A DNA stretch of 64,000 nucleotides from Serratia nevei. GTDB taxonomy: Bacteria; Pseudomonadota; Gammaproteobacteria; Enterobacterales; Enterobacteriaceae. The notes below the pieces were generated by a model. That model saw only the letters and a program-made list of their open reading frames with translations. It ran no database searches and was not told the origin of the DNA. Numbering within the stretch: the stretch's first letter is position 1; each line of letters starts with the position of its first letter. The stretch spans positions 4,650,001 to 4,714,000 of the forward strand of contig NZ_CP149940.1 in assembly GCF_037948395.1 (NCBI RefSeq), written 5' to 3'. The position numbers and the translations under genes were made by a program. This document shows, one piece after another, positions 52,430 to 60,740 of this stretch.

Positions 52430-52876
52430 ATGCGCTGGTTGTTTGCCATGCTGATTGCTGTTTTCTGCTGGACCGGTTCGGTCTCCGGCCAACAGCTATG
52501 CGTGGCGTCACCCAAGCCAACCCCCAGCGCGCTGAGCAGCCTGCCGCTGCTGGCGGAGCCGGCGCTTTCCCCCTATGATCATGTGTATCGGGCGCCGGCC
52601 GAAGCGCGCCGCAAAGCCCCCGGCAAGTTGCCGCTGCTGCTGCCCAGAGCGCACTCTTTCCCCGGTTCGCTGCTCGCGTCCTCCCTGACGGCACCGGTCT
52701 ATACCCTGGCCGCAGAGCCGGGCTACCGAATTCGTTTCCCCCGCCAGGACACCCCGGCCCCCAACCGGCTTGCCCAGGTCGACTGGACGCTGGACGCCTC
52801 CAGGCAACAGAGCCGGCAGGCCGGCTGGAAAGAAAGCAACATGCAGTACCGTGGCACGCTGACTTACCACCTATGA
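52430..52876 (+). CDS. Hypothetical small secreted protein
   Basis: I do not recognise this protein. The 148-residue frame starts with a plausible signal peptide (MRWLFAMLIAVFCWTGSVSG, cleavage near residue 20). The rest is rich in proline, alanine and serine, with no known motif and only two cysteines (Cys13 in the signal, Cys24). GGGGGCGGGA lies about 9 bases before the ATG. It sits between exuR and yqjA, a place with no gene in E. coli. An overlapping frame at 52270-52578 looks less likely. It could be a lineage-specific envelope protein or a spurious frame. Confidence 0.5.
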   Translation: MRWLFAMLIAVFCWTGSVSGQQLCVASPKPTPSALSSLPLLAEPALSPYDHVYRAPAEARRKAPGKLPLLLPRAHSFPGSLLASSLTAPVYTLAAEPGYRIRFPRQDTPAPNRLAQVDWTLDASRQQSRQAGWKESNMQYRGTLTYHL

Positions 52877-53012
52877 CCGGTGTCGCACCGCTTAGAAACC
52901 TTAAAGCAACGCCGTTTCATCGTTATCAGCATTCAGGATCGCCGCGCGCTTTCAGCCCACGCCCGCTCCGCCGCTGAGATAAAAATAAACAATGACGTTT
53001 TAGGAACACCGG

Positions 53013-53693
53013 ATGGATATCATTAAAGAACTGATACATGCCTTGTGGCAGCAGGATTTTGAGACGCTGGCGAACCCTTCGTTGGTGTGGACCCTCTACA
53101 TTCTGCTGTTCATGATCCTGTTTTTGGAAAACGGCCTGCTGCCGGCCGCTTTCCTGCCGGGCGACAGCCTGCTGATCCTGGTTGGCGTGCTGATCGCCAA
53201 AGGCACCATGGGCTTCCCGCTGACCATCGTCATCCTGACCGTCGCCGCCAGCCTGGGGTGCTGGGTCAGCTATATACAGGGCCGATGGCTCGGCAATACG
53301 CGAACGGTGCAAGGCTGGCTTTCGCACCTGCCGGCCCACTACCATCAGCGCGCTCACAACCTGTTCCACCGCCACGGGCTTTCCGCCCTGCTGGTCGGCC
53401 GCTTCCTGGCCTTCGTGCGCACCCTGCTGCCGACCATCGCCGGCCTGTCCGGCCTGAGCAACGCGCGCTTCCAGTTCTTCAACTGGATGAGCGGCCTGCT
53501 GTGGGTCTTGATCCTGACGACGCTGGGCTTCGCGCTGGGGAAAACCCCGGTGTTCCGCAAGTATGAAGATCAGCTGATGTTCTGCCTGATGATGTTGCCG
53601 CTGGTGTTGCTGGTGGTCGGGCTGGTCGGCTCGCTGATCGTGCTGTGGCGCAAAAAACGCGCCGGCAGCCAGAACCCGGGGAAAGGGGCGTGA
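53013..53693 (+). CDS. yqjA: DedA family membrane protein YqjA
   Basis: Inner-membrane DedA protein. E. coli YqjA is an osmosensing proton-dependent transporter needed at alkaline pH, and with YghB it supports cell division and drug resistance. The 226 residues have several membrane segments and the family motifs [20 protein letters not shown] (acidic residues Glu and Asp) and [20 protein letters not shown] with essential arginines. AGGAAC precedes the ATG. Its stop overlaps the GTG start of mzrA. Confidence 0.95.
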   Translation: MDIIKELIHALWQQDFETLANPSLVWTLYILLFMILFLENGLLPAAFLPGDSLLILVGVLIAKGTMGFPLTIVILTVAASLGCWVSYIQGRWLGNTRTVQGWLSHLPAHYHQRAHNLFHRHGLSALLVGRFLAFVRTLLPTIAGLSGLSNARFQFFNWMSGLLWVLILTTLGFALGKTPVFRKYEDQLMFCLMMLPLVLLVVGLVGSLIVLWRKKRAGSQNPGKGA

Positions 53694-54064
53694 CAGCAAA
53701 GCGCCCGCGCTGGCAATACGTCTTGATGATCGCGCTCGCCCTGCTGGCGTTGGCGACGCTGTTGGTGCCCTGCATGGTGCGCACCGAGAGCGAGCTGCGC
53801 ATTCGCGCCAGCCAGCAAGGGCTGTCGCTGCCCGACGGTTTTTACGTCTATCAGCGCCTGGATGAGCGCGGCATCCGCATCAAAAGCATTACGCCGGAAG
53901 GCGATGGCCTGGTCATCCGTCTGGATTCGCCGGAGCAGCAATTGCTGGCGCGCGAAGCGCTGCAAACCATCCTGCCGCCCGGTTACCACATCGCGTTGAG
54001 CGAGTCCCCCGTGCCGTCGCATTGGGTACGCGAATTTGCGCGTTCCCCACTCAATCTGGGATAA
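53690..54064 (+). CDS. mzrA: EnvZ/OmpR regulon modulator MzrA
   Basis: Small inner-membrane protein (formerly YqjB) that binds EnvZ and links Cpx signalling to OmpR. I choose the GTG at 53690, overlapping the yqjA stop as GTGA with AAAGGGG upstream. This gives 124 residues (E. coli 127). It has one membrane segment (about 10-28, [18 protein letters not shown]) and a periplasmic domain with [20 protein letters not shown] and PGYHIAL. Similarity to E. coli is moderate, and identity rests also on gene order. Confidence 0.87.
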   Translation: MTAKRPRWQYVLMIALALLALATLLVPCMVRTESELRIRASQQGLSLPDGFYVYQRLDERGIRIKSITPEGDGLVIRLDSPEQQLLAREALQTILPPGYHIALSESPVPSHWVREFARSPLNLG

Positions 54065-54065
54065 T

Positions 54066-54092
54066 CCCCTTCATATGAAGGGGTTTCCTTTC
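54066..54092 (+). terminator. Terminator after mzrA
   Basis: CCCCTTCATATGAAGGGG is a perfect 18-base palindrome starting two bases after the mzrA stop, followed by TTTCCTTT. Confidence 0.75.
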
Positions 54093-54305
54093 ATTGCCAT
54101 TATCTTCATTTTCATTCGCATCGATTAGCTCAAAAATCAATCAGTCGGCACTGAGTCACGGCTGATTCTTTGGGGGCACGCCGGTTTCATGACTATGCTG
54201 AAGGGTAACTTCAGCCGGCGATGAACGCCCTCCTCTCGCGCTGCCGCCTTCGGCAGTCAGGAAAGCGGATGCCTGTTCAGGCATCCCATGAAAAGGAACT
54301 GAAAG

Positions 54306-54677
54306 ATGAAATTACGCCATTCACTGTTACTGCTGTTGCCACTCTGCACGCTGCCGTCGCTCGCTTCGGCCGCTGAGGGCGGCTGCGCCGCCAAAGCGCA
54401 AGACATCCAGCAGCAAATCGACTACGCCACCCAACACGGCAACACCCACCGCGTGGACGGGCTGAAAAAAGCGCTGAGCGAAGTGCAGACTCACTGTACC
54501 GAAGCCGGTCTGCAGGCCGAACGCCAGAAAAATATCGCAGAGAAGCAGCGCAAGGTCGACGAGCGCCGACAGGAACTGAAAGAAGCGCAGCAAACCGGCA
54601 AGCTGGACAAGGTCGCCAAGAAGCAGCAAAAGCTGGCAGAAGCGCAGGCTGAGCTGAAACGCGCCCAGGCGGAATAA
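54306..54677 (+). CDS. yqjC: YqjC family periplasmic protein (DUF1090)
   Basis: The 123 residues start with a signal peptide (about 1-22, ending LASAAEG). The mature part is highly charged, helical and coiled-coil-like (KQRKVDERRQELKEAQQ), with two conserved cysteines (GGCAAKA, THCTEAG) that may form a disulfide. The function is unknown. The upstream leader holds two stable hairpins: CTGCCG-CCTT-CGGCAG (54241-54256) and GGATGCCTG-TT-CAGGCATCC (54267-54286). Confidence 0.92.
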   Translation: MKLRHSLLLLLPLCTLPSLASAAEGGCAAKAQDIQQQIDYATQHGNTHRVDGLKKALSEVQTHCTEAGLQAERQKNIAEKQRKVDERRQELKEAQQTGKLDKVAKKQQKLAEAQAELKRAQAE

Positions 54678-54841
54678 TTTTTTTACACCAGCGGATTTAT
54701 CGATGAGAGCCCCATCACACGGGATTTCTTAAGCATATGGAATTGATGTCTGGTGTTATCTGCTGGCCATCACCCCTTTGCTCCGGCGAAAAAATCCGCT
54801 ATGTTAAAAGTCTGTCGAAATAAACGTTAAGGAATAATCAC

Positions 54842-55147
54842 ATGGCACATGATTCAAATGCAGAAAACTTACGCGCTGAACTGAAGTCCTTAGCCGATAC
54901 GCTGGAGGAAGTGCTGAACTCCTCCACCGACAAGCCGAAAGCCGAGCTGGAGAAGCTGCGTTCGAAAGCGGAAGGCGCGCTGAAAGAGACCCGCGCTCGC
55001 CTGAGCGACGCCGGTGACAAGCTGGCTTCGCAAACCAAACAGATCGCCGGTCAGGCCGACGACTACGTGCGCGACAACCCGTGGACCGGCATCGGTATCG
55101 GCGCGGCGGTCGGCGTCGTGCTGGGCGTGCTGCTCGCGCGTCGTTAA
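54842..55147 (+). CDS. yqjD: YqjD/ElaB family (DUF883) membrane-anchored protein
   Basis: The E. coli protein is an RpoS-controlled, C-tail-anchored inner-membrane protein that binds ribosomes in stationary phase. The 101 residues have a long amphipathic charged helix (about 5-75) and a C-terminal glycine-rich membrane segment (GIGIGAAVGVVLGVLLARR). AAGGA precedes the ATG. It begins a tightly packed run yqjD-yqjE-yqjK, with 2 bases to yqjE. Confidence 0.94.
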   Translation: MAHDSNAENLRAELKSLADTLEEVLNSSTDKPKAELEKLRSKAEGALKETRARLSDAGDKLASQTKQIAGQADDYVRDNPWTGIGIGAAVGVVLGVLLARR

Positions 55148-55149
55148 TC

Positions 55150-55551
55150 ATGGCTGAACAACCGCAAGTGCGCGCGCAGGGCCCCGCTAAAGGGGTCCTG
55201 GATATCGGTCAGCGCATCATCACGATCCTGGTCGGCATGATGGAAACCCGTGTCCGGCTGGCGGTGGTCGAGCTGGAAGAGGAGAAAGCCAACCTCATTC
55301 AGCTGCTGATCATGGCCGGTATGACGCTGCTGTTCACCGCCTTCGGTTTGATGAGCCTGCTGATCCTGATCTTCTGGGCCATCGATCCGGTCTACCGGCT
55401 GGTGGCGCTGGGCGCCACGACCGGCGTGCTGCTGTTCCTGGCCGTGGTTGGCACCATCTGGACGCTGGTCAAGGCCCGTCGCACCACGCTGCTCGGCGCC
55501 ACGCGCAAGCAGCTGGAACTCGACCGCGCCGAACTGGAGCGCGAGCCATGA
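55150..55551 (+). CDS. yqjE: Inner-membrane protein YqjE (phage holin family)
   Basis: The 133 residues have an N-terminal amphipathic stretch and two membrane segments (about 53-75 and 84-105), placed in the holin superfamily III by similarity. No lytic role is known. The start at 55150 lies 2 bases after yqjD, and an in-frame upstream start inside yqjD is unlikely. It overlaps yqjK by 4 bases (ATGA), indicating coupled translation. Confidence 0.92.
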   Translation: MAEQPQVRAQGPAKGVLDIGQRIITILVGMMETRVRLAVVELEEEKANLIQLLIMAGMTLLFTAFGLMSLLILIFWAIDPVYRLVALGATTGVLLFLAVVGTIWTLVKARRTTLLGATRKQLELDRAELEREP

Positions 55552-55835
55552 GCCGCCGCCGCTACCTGGAATGGAAAAAAGAGAGGCTGATTCGCCAGAT
55601 CCAGCAGCAACGCCTGGATCTGGCCGAACACAAGTCTCTGTGGTTGGAGAAGACCGAACGCATCGACCGCGGCTGGCAAACGGTGTTTGGCCTGCGCCGC
55701 TATCTGGTGCTCGGTTCCAGCGTCATGGCGCTGTACGGCATTCGCCACCCCAGCAAGATGATCCGCTGGTCGCGCCGCGCTTTCGGTGCCTGGAGCGCTA
55801 TCCGCCTGTTTAAAAAGACCTTCTCCGCCAAGTAA
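55548..55835 (+). CDS. yqjK: YqjK-like protein
   Basis: Small basic protein (95 residues, E. coli 99) with an Arg/Lys/Gln-rich N-terminal helix (RRRYLEWKKERLIRQIQQQR) and a hydrophobic stretch near residues 50-65. The function is unknown. Its ATG overlaps the yqjE stop, so it probably works with YqjD and YqjE at the membrane. The 294 bases after it hold a repeat-rich leader before yqjF. Confidence 0.9.
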   Translation: MSRRRYLEWKKERLIRQIQQQRLDLAEHKSLWLEKTERIDRGWQTVFGLRRYLVLGSSVMALYGIRHPSKMIRWSRRAFGAWSAIRLFKKTFSAK

Positions 55836-56129
55836 GCCTCACGCCTTTCCTTCAAACATCCTGTTGCTCCGCCCTCGTTTTCCCCCTAAAACAGCGCTGC
55901 TTATCCCGAGGGCCGGGCAACCTGCTGACCAGCGTCAGTTTATTAGCACGCTAAAGATTCAGATTTTTTGAAAAATTACGACAGTTTTACTTGCTAACAA
56001 CCTGAGCACTTCCCGCTTAACATTCACTCCATCAATACGATATGGGCCGGACAGGGTGAGAGACCCGATATACCGCCCGTTGATATGACTACCGCCGAAC
56101 AGGCGCACAAAAACACTTTGGAGTAGATG

Positions 56130-56525
56130 ATGAAAAAATTAGAAGATACAGGTTTGCTGGTTGCTCGTATTCTGATGCCAATCCTGTTTATCGTGGCAGG
56201 CTACGGCAAAATGGGTGACGCTTATGCCGGTACCCAACAGTACATGCAATCGATGGGCGTGCCTGGCTTCTTGCTGCCGCTGACCATCCTGCTGGAATTT
56301 GGCGGCGGTCTGGCGATCCTGTTCGGTTTCCTGACCCGCACCGTAGCGCTGTTCACTGCCGGCTTCACCATTCTGACCGCGCTGCTGTTCCACACTGACT
56401 TTGCGGAAGGCGTAAACCAGCTGATGTTCATGAAAAACCTGACCATCGCCGGCGGCTTCATCGTGTTGGCGGTTGCAGGCCCGGGCGGCTTCAGCATCGA
56501 CCGTCTTCTGAACAAGAAATGGTAA
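56130..56525 (+). CDS. yqjF: DoxX family membrane protein YqjF
   Basis: The 131 residues have four membrane segments typical of DoxX (ILMPILFIVAGYGKMG, LLPLTILLEFGGGLAILFGF). In E. coli the yqjF promoter is known for its response to dinitrotoluene breakdown products through YhaJ, encoded nearby here too. I choose the ATG at 56130 because GGAG is six bases upstream. The adjacent ATG at 56127 would be only three away. A perfect 24-base palindrome separates it from yqjG. Confidence 0.93.
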   Translation: MKKLEDTGLLVARILMPILFIVAGYGKMGDAYAGTQQYMQSMGVPGFLLPLTILLEFGGGLAILFGFLTRTVALFTAGFTILTALLFHTDFAEGVNQLMFMKNLTIAGGFIVLAVAGPGGFSIDRLLNKKW

Positions 56526-56539
56526 TCTAAACTGTCATT

Positions 56540-56563
56540 CAGGGCCCGGCATGCCGGGCCCTG
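56540..56563. terminator. 24-base perfect palindrome between yqjF and yqjG
   Basis: Two 12-base arms with no mismatch (arm CAGGGCCCGGCA), which as RNA would fold to a stem of about 10 pairs. The following TCGCTTTTC is a poor T-tail, so it may be an attenuator or mRNA-stabilising end as much as a terminator. Confidence 0.6.
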
Positions 56564-56595
56564 TCGCTTTTCACTCGGACACCAAGGAGATTCCC

Positions 56596-57582
56596 ATGGG
56601 ACAACTCGTCGATGGCGTTTGGCAAGACATCTGGTATGACACGAAATCTACCGGCGGCCGTTTCAAACGTTCAACCGCTCAGTTTCGCAATTGGGTGACC
56701 GCCGACGGTCAGCCGGGCGAACACGGCGCAGGCGGCTTCCAGGCCGAAGCGGGCCGTTATCACCTGTATGTTTCTCTCGCCTGCCCCTGGGCGCACCGCA
56801 CGCTGCTGATGCGCAAACTGAAAGGGCTGGAGCAGATCATTCCGGTCTCGGTAGTGCACCCGCTGATGCTGAAAAACGGCTGGACCTTCGGCCAGGATTT
56901 TCCTGAAACCACCGGCGATCCGTTGTATCACGCCGACTTCCTGTATCAGATCTACCTGCAGGCCGATCCGCACTACAGCGGGCGCGTGACCGTGCCGGTA
57001 CTGTGGGATAAACAGCGGCAAACCATCGTCAGCAACGAATCCGCCGACATCATCCGCATGTTCAACAGCGCGTTTGACGGCGTGGGGGCCCGCGCGGGCG
57101 ATTACTACCCGGCCGAGCTGCGCGGCAAAATCGATGAGCTGAACGGTTGGATTTACGATCAGGTGAACAACGGCGTGTACAAGGCCGGTTTCGCCACCAG
57201 CCAGGAAGCGTATGACGAAGCGGTCAACGGGGTCTTCAACGCGCTGGAGCGCCTGGAGCAGATCCTGGGGCAGCACCGCTACCTGACCGGCGATCGGCTG
57301 ACCGAAGCCGACCTGCGTCTGTGGACCACGCTGGTGCGCTTCGATCCGGTGTACGTCACCCACTTCAAGTGCGATAAACACCGCATCAGCGACTACCTGA
57401 ACCTGTACGGTTTCCTGCGCGACATCTACCAGATGCCGGGCATTGCCGACACGGTCAGCCTGCCGCACATTCGCAACCACTACTACCGCAGCCACGCCAC
57501 CATCAACCCGCACGGCATCATTTCCATCGGGCCGGCGCAGGATCTGGACGAGCCGCACGGCCGCGATCGGCTCTTCGGCTAA
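56596..57582 (+). CDS. yqjG: Glutathionyl-hydroquinone reductase YqjG
   Basis: Xi-class glutathione transferase that reduces glutathionyl-hydroquinones. The start at 56596 (MGQLVDGVWQDIWYDT) follows AAGGAGA and gives 328 residues, the E. coli length. Catalytic Cys63 lies in LACPWAHRTL, and the thioredoxin-fold glutathione site continues with VPVLWDKQRQTIVSNESADI. The helical domain has YRSHATINPHGIISIGP. Pairing with yqjF fits a quinone or aromatic stress role. Confidence 0.96.
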   Translation: MGQLVDGVWQDIWYDTKSTGGRFKRSTAQFRNWVTADGQPGEHGAGGFQAEAGRYHLYVSLACPWAHRTLLMRKLKGLEQIIPVSVVHPLMLKNGWTFGQDFPETTGDPLYHADFLYQIYLQADPHYSGRVTVPVLWDKQRQTIVSNESADIIRMFNSAFDGVGARAGDYYPAELRGKIDELNGWIYDQVNNGVYKAGFATSQEAYDEAVNGVFNALERLEQILGQHRYLTGDRLTEADLRLWTTLVRFDPVYVTHFKCDKHRISDYLNLYGFLRDIYQMPGIADTVSLPHIRNHYYRSHATINPHGIISIGPAQDLDEPHGRDRLFG

Positions 57583-57584
57583 GA

Positions 57585-57617
57585 CAAAAAAATCCCCTTG
57601 CCGCCCGGCAAGGGGAT
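57585..57617 (-). terminator. Terminator of yhaJ, convergent with yqjG
   Basis: ATCCCCTTGCC, loop GCCC, GGCAAGGGGAT. The A-run at 57585-57592 becomes the T-tail on the minus strand. The plus-strand side has no T-run, so yqjG may be ended less efficiently. Confidence 0.8.
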
Positions 57618-57632
57618 GTCATCCCACCGACG

Positions 57633-58529
57633 TTAACGCTGCGCGAACAGGCGCGGAATTTCGCGCAGGAACCAGGCTTTCGCCTCCCCCATGCTGTCGC
57701 GTCGCCAGGCCATGATGATATCGGCTTCGCGGCTGTATTCCGGCCCCACCACGCGCAGCCGCCCGGCCTCGATGTCTTTCTCCACCATCGGATACGGCAT
57801 GGTCGCCACCCCCAGCCCGGCCAGCAGCGCCAGACGCTTGTCTTCGATGGTGCTCACCGTCAGACGCTGCTGCTTATCCAGCAGCTGCACGGTCAACACC
57901 GGGCGCTCGCGGGCGGTATCCGCCACCGCGATGCCGCGGTACTTCACGCGGGTCACCTCGGACAACGGCTCCGGCTCCTGGTGGATAGGATGATCCGGCG
58001 CGGCGACGTAAACGCTCATTACCTTGTACAGTTTGCGGGTGTTGATCTCCGACGACGCGCGAAAATGCATGTCCGGCGCGATCACGATGTCGGCGCGCCC
58101 CTGCTCCAGCCGCTCCCAGGCGCCCGCCAGCACCTCGGTGAAAATCGACACCTGGGTGTTGGCCTTCAGCGCCAGCTTGTCCACCAGCGGAAACAGCAGG
58201 CTCGGCGGCGACAGCGCTTCGCTGACGATGGTCAGGTGGGTTTCCCAACCGCGCGCCAGCGCCTCGGCGTCGGTGGTCAGCTTGTCGGCCGCTTCCAGCA
58301 GCACCCGCCCGCGCTCCAGCAACATACGCCCCACGTTGGTGAACTTGGTGCGGTGGCCCGAACGGTCGAACAGCACCACGTCCAATTCTTCTTCCAATTT
58401 TTGCATGGTGTAGCTGAGCGCCGACGGCACCCGGCCCAATTCGTCGGCGGCCGCGGCGAAGCTGCCGCGGCGGTCGATCGCGTCCATCACTCTCAGCGCC
58501 TCAAGCGTGAGCGCCCGATCTCTGGCCAT
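57633..58529 (-). CDS. yhaJ: LysR-type regulator YhaJ
   Basis: In E. coli, YhaJ activates yqjF and other genes in response to aromatic compounds and affects virulence. The start at 58529 (MARDRALTLEALRVMDAI) follows AGAGGGA and gives 298 residues, as in E. coli. An adjacent GTG is too close to the ribosome site. The N-terminal winged helix (about 5-65) has RRGSFAAAADELGRVPSALS, and the co-inducer domain spans about 90-298. It is divergent from yhaK and near its likely target yqjF. Confidence 0.95.
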   Translation of the reverse strand: MARDRALTLEALRVMDAIDRRGSFAAAADELGRVPSALSYTMQKLEEELDVVLFDRSGHRTKFTNVGRMLLERGRVLLEAADKLTTDAEALARGWETHLTIVSEALSPPSLLFPLVDKLALKANTQVSIFTEVLAGAWERLEQGRADIVIAPDMHFRASSEINTRKLYKVMSVYVAAPDHPIHQEPEPLSEVTRVKYRGIAVADTARERPVLTVQLLDKQQRLTVSTIEDKRLALLAGLGVATMPYPMVEKDIEAGRLRVVGPEYSREADIIMAWRRDSMGEAKAWFLREIPRLFAQR

Positions 58530-58636
58530 CACATCCCTCTGTCAGGAAATTTGAATATGCCGACCAGATTAACTGGCTAACAATCCGACGTCCAGATGCT
58601 TACCATTTGGATAATGAATTTAGAGAGCCGATTGCC

Positions 58637-59338
58637 ATGATTACATGCAGAACAGCACAACAATGCGGGCAAGCTGACTTTGGTTGGCTGCAGGCTCGCT
58701 ACACTTTTTCCTTTGGTCACTACTTCGATCCCAAACTGATGGGCTATGCGTCGCTGCGGGTGCTGAATCAGGAGGTGCTGGCGCCGGGCGCGTCGTTCCA
58801 GCCGCGCACCTATCCCAGCGTGGATATCCTGAACCTGATCCTGCAGGGCGAGGCGGAATACCGCGACAGCGACGGCAACGCCGCGCGCGTCAAAGCCAGC
58901 GAAGCGCTGCTGCTGGCCACCCAGCCAGGCCTGAGCTACAGCGAACAGAACGTCAGCAGCGATACGCCGCTGACCCGCCTGCAGCTGTGGCTGGACGCCT
59001 GCCCGGAACGCAACAACGAGCGGGTGCAGCGCCTGACGCTGCCGACGGCGGGCAACCTGCTGCTGGCCTCACCGGACGGCGCGCAGGGCAGCCTGCAGCT
59101 GCGCCAGCAGGTTTGGATCCACCATCTCGATCTGCAGCCGGGCGAAGAGCAAACGCTGACGATTAACGGGCCGCGCGCCTATTTGCAGTCGATTCACGGC
59201 ACCATCGCCGCCACCGGTGAACGCCACGAAGCACAGCGCCTGACCTGCGGCGACGGCGCCTTCGTGCGCGAGGAGAATCGCCTGACGATCCGCGCCGAGA
59301 CCCCGCTACGCGCGCTGCTGATTGACCTGCCGGTGTAA
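58637..59338 (+). CDS. yhaK: Pirin-like protein YhaK
   Basis: Bicupin of the pirin family, in E. coli a cytosolic redox-sensitive protein of unclear function. The start at 58637 (MITCRTAQQCGQADFGWLQA) gives 233 residues, the E. coli length. The pirin motif FSFGHYFDPKLMGYASLRV and QPRTYPSVDILNLIL are present, with the metal-binding His partly replaced as in E. coli YhaK. It is divergent from yhaJ, so probably controlled by it. A strong terminator follows. Confidence 0.94.
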   Translation: MITCRTAQQCGQADFGWLQARYTFSFGHYFDPKLMGYASLRVLNQEVLAPGASFQPRTYPSVDILNLILQGEAEYRDSDGNAARVKASEALLLATQPGLSYSEQNVSSDTPLTRLQLWLDACPERNNERVQRLTLPTAGNLLLASPDGAQGSLQLRQQVWIHHLDLQPGEEQTLTINGPRAYLQSIHGTIAATGERHEAQRLTCGDGAFVREENRLTIRAETPLRALLIDLPV

Positions 59339-59354
59339 GCCGGCCGGAAAACGA

Positions 59355-59388
59355 AAAACCCCGCGCAACTTGCGTTGCGCGGGGTTTT
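59355..59388. terminator. Bidirectional terminator between yhaK and rnpB
   Basis: AAAACCCCGCGCAA, a 6-base loop, TTGCGCGGGGTTTT: a 14-bp stem with T-runs on both strands. It ends yhaK and the RNase P RNA. Confidence 0.93.
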
Positions 59389-59395
59389 CTTTTGT

Positions 59396-59773
<378 letters not shown>

Positions 59774-59780
59774 GGCGCGG

Positions 59781-59809
59781 ATAGTAGCGTCGCGGCGGCG
59801 GCAGGTCAA
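59781..59809 (-). promoter_or_regulatory. rnpB promoter
   Basis: On the minus strand, TTGACC (59804-59809), a 17-base spacer and TACTAT (59781-59786), then CCGCGCC before the start point at 59773. The GC-rich discriminator matches stringently controlled stable-RNA promoters, as at E. coli rnpB. Confidence 0.85.
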
Positions 59810-59814
59810 CCGCT

Positions 59815-60678
59815 TTACGGCTGTTGTTGCTCCAGCGCGTGCTTATACAGCGCATTTTTCTTCACGCCGTGAATTTCCGCCGCCAGCGCCGCCGCCTTTT
59901 TCAGCGGCAGCTCTTTTTGCAGCAGCGCCAGCGTGCGCAGCGCCTCGAGCGGCAACGCATCCTCCTGCGCCTTGTGGCCTTCGACGATCAGCACCATCTC
60001 GCCGCGGCGGCGCACTTCATCTTCCTGCACCCACGCCAGCAGTTCGCCCACCGGCGCACCGTGGATAGATTCCCAGGTTTTGGTCAGCTCGCGCGCCAGC
60101 ACCACATAGCGCTGCGGGCCCCAGACGGTGACCATGTCCTGCAGGCTTTCCAGCAGGCGGTGAGTGGATTCGTAGAAAATCAGCGTGCGCGGTTCCTCCG
60201 CCAGCGCCATCAGCGTATCCTTGCGCCCCTTGGTTTTCGCCGGCAGGAAGCCTTCGTAGCAGAAGCGGTCAGAAGCGACGCCCGCTGCGCACAGCGCGGT
60301 GGTAGCGGCGCAGGCGCCCGGCAGCGGCACCACGCGAATGCCGGCCTCGCGGCAGCGGCGCACCAGGTGATAACCGGGATCGTTGATCAGCGGCGTGCCG
60401 GCGTCGGACACCAGCGCGATGCTCTGGCCTTCCTGCAGTTTCGCCAGCAGCTGATCGGCTTTTTGCTGTTCGTTGTGGTCATGCAGCGCGAACAGACGCG
60501 CGTTGATCGCGAAGTGTTGCAGCAGCAATCCGGTATGGCGCGTGTCTTCCGCCGCGATCAGATCAACGCTTTTCAGTACCTCTAACGCCCGGTGAGTGAT
60601 ATCGCCCAAATTGCCGATGGGGGTGGGCACCACATACAGCGTTGATGCAGAAATGACTGATTGTTGGTGTTGATTCAT
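59815..60678 (-). CDS. rsmI: 16S rRNA (cytidine1402-2'-O)-methyltransferase
   Basis: Methylates the ribose of C1402 in the decoding centre. The 287 residues (E. coli YraL 286) are a tetrapyrrole-methylase-fold protein with [37 protein letters not shown] and [18 protein letters not shown], the family signature. It is divergent from lpoA across 62 bases, as in E. coli. Confidence 0.97.
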   Translation of the reverse strand: MNQHQQSVISASTLYVVPTPIGNLGDITHRALEVLKSVDLIAAEDTRHTGLLLQHFAINARLFALHDHNEQQKADQLLAKLQEGQSIALVSDAGTPLINDPGYHLVRRCREAGIRVVPLPGACAATTALCAAGVASDRFCYEGFLPAKTKGRKDTLMALAEEPRTLIFYESTHRLLESLQDMVTVWGPQRYVVLARELTKTWESIHGAPVGELLAWVQEDEVRRRGEMVLIVEGHKAQEDALPLEALRTLALLQKELPLKKAAALAAEIHGVKKNALYKHALEQQQP

Positions 60679-60740
60679 TGTTTCATCCGGGTTGCCGATT
60701 TAATATTGAGCATCTTGAAAAAAACATCACTGGATACAGT

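Noticed and set aside
52270..52578. A 102-codon frame overlapping the hypothetical gene at 52430
   Set aside because: No signal peptide, poorer ribosome site, and most of it lies out of frame with the better candidate.
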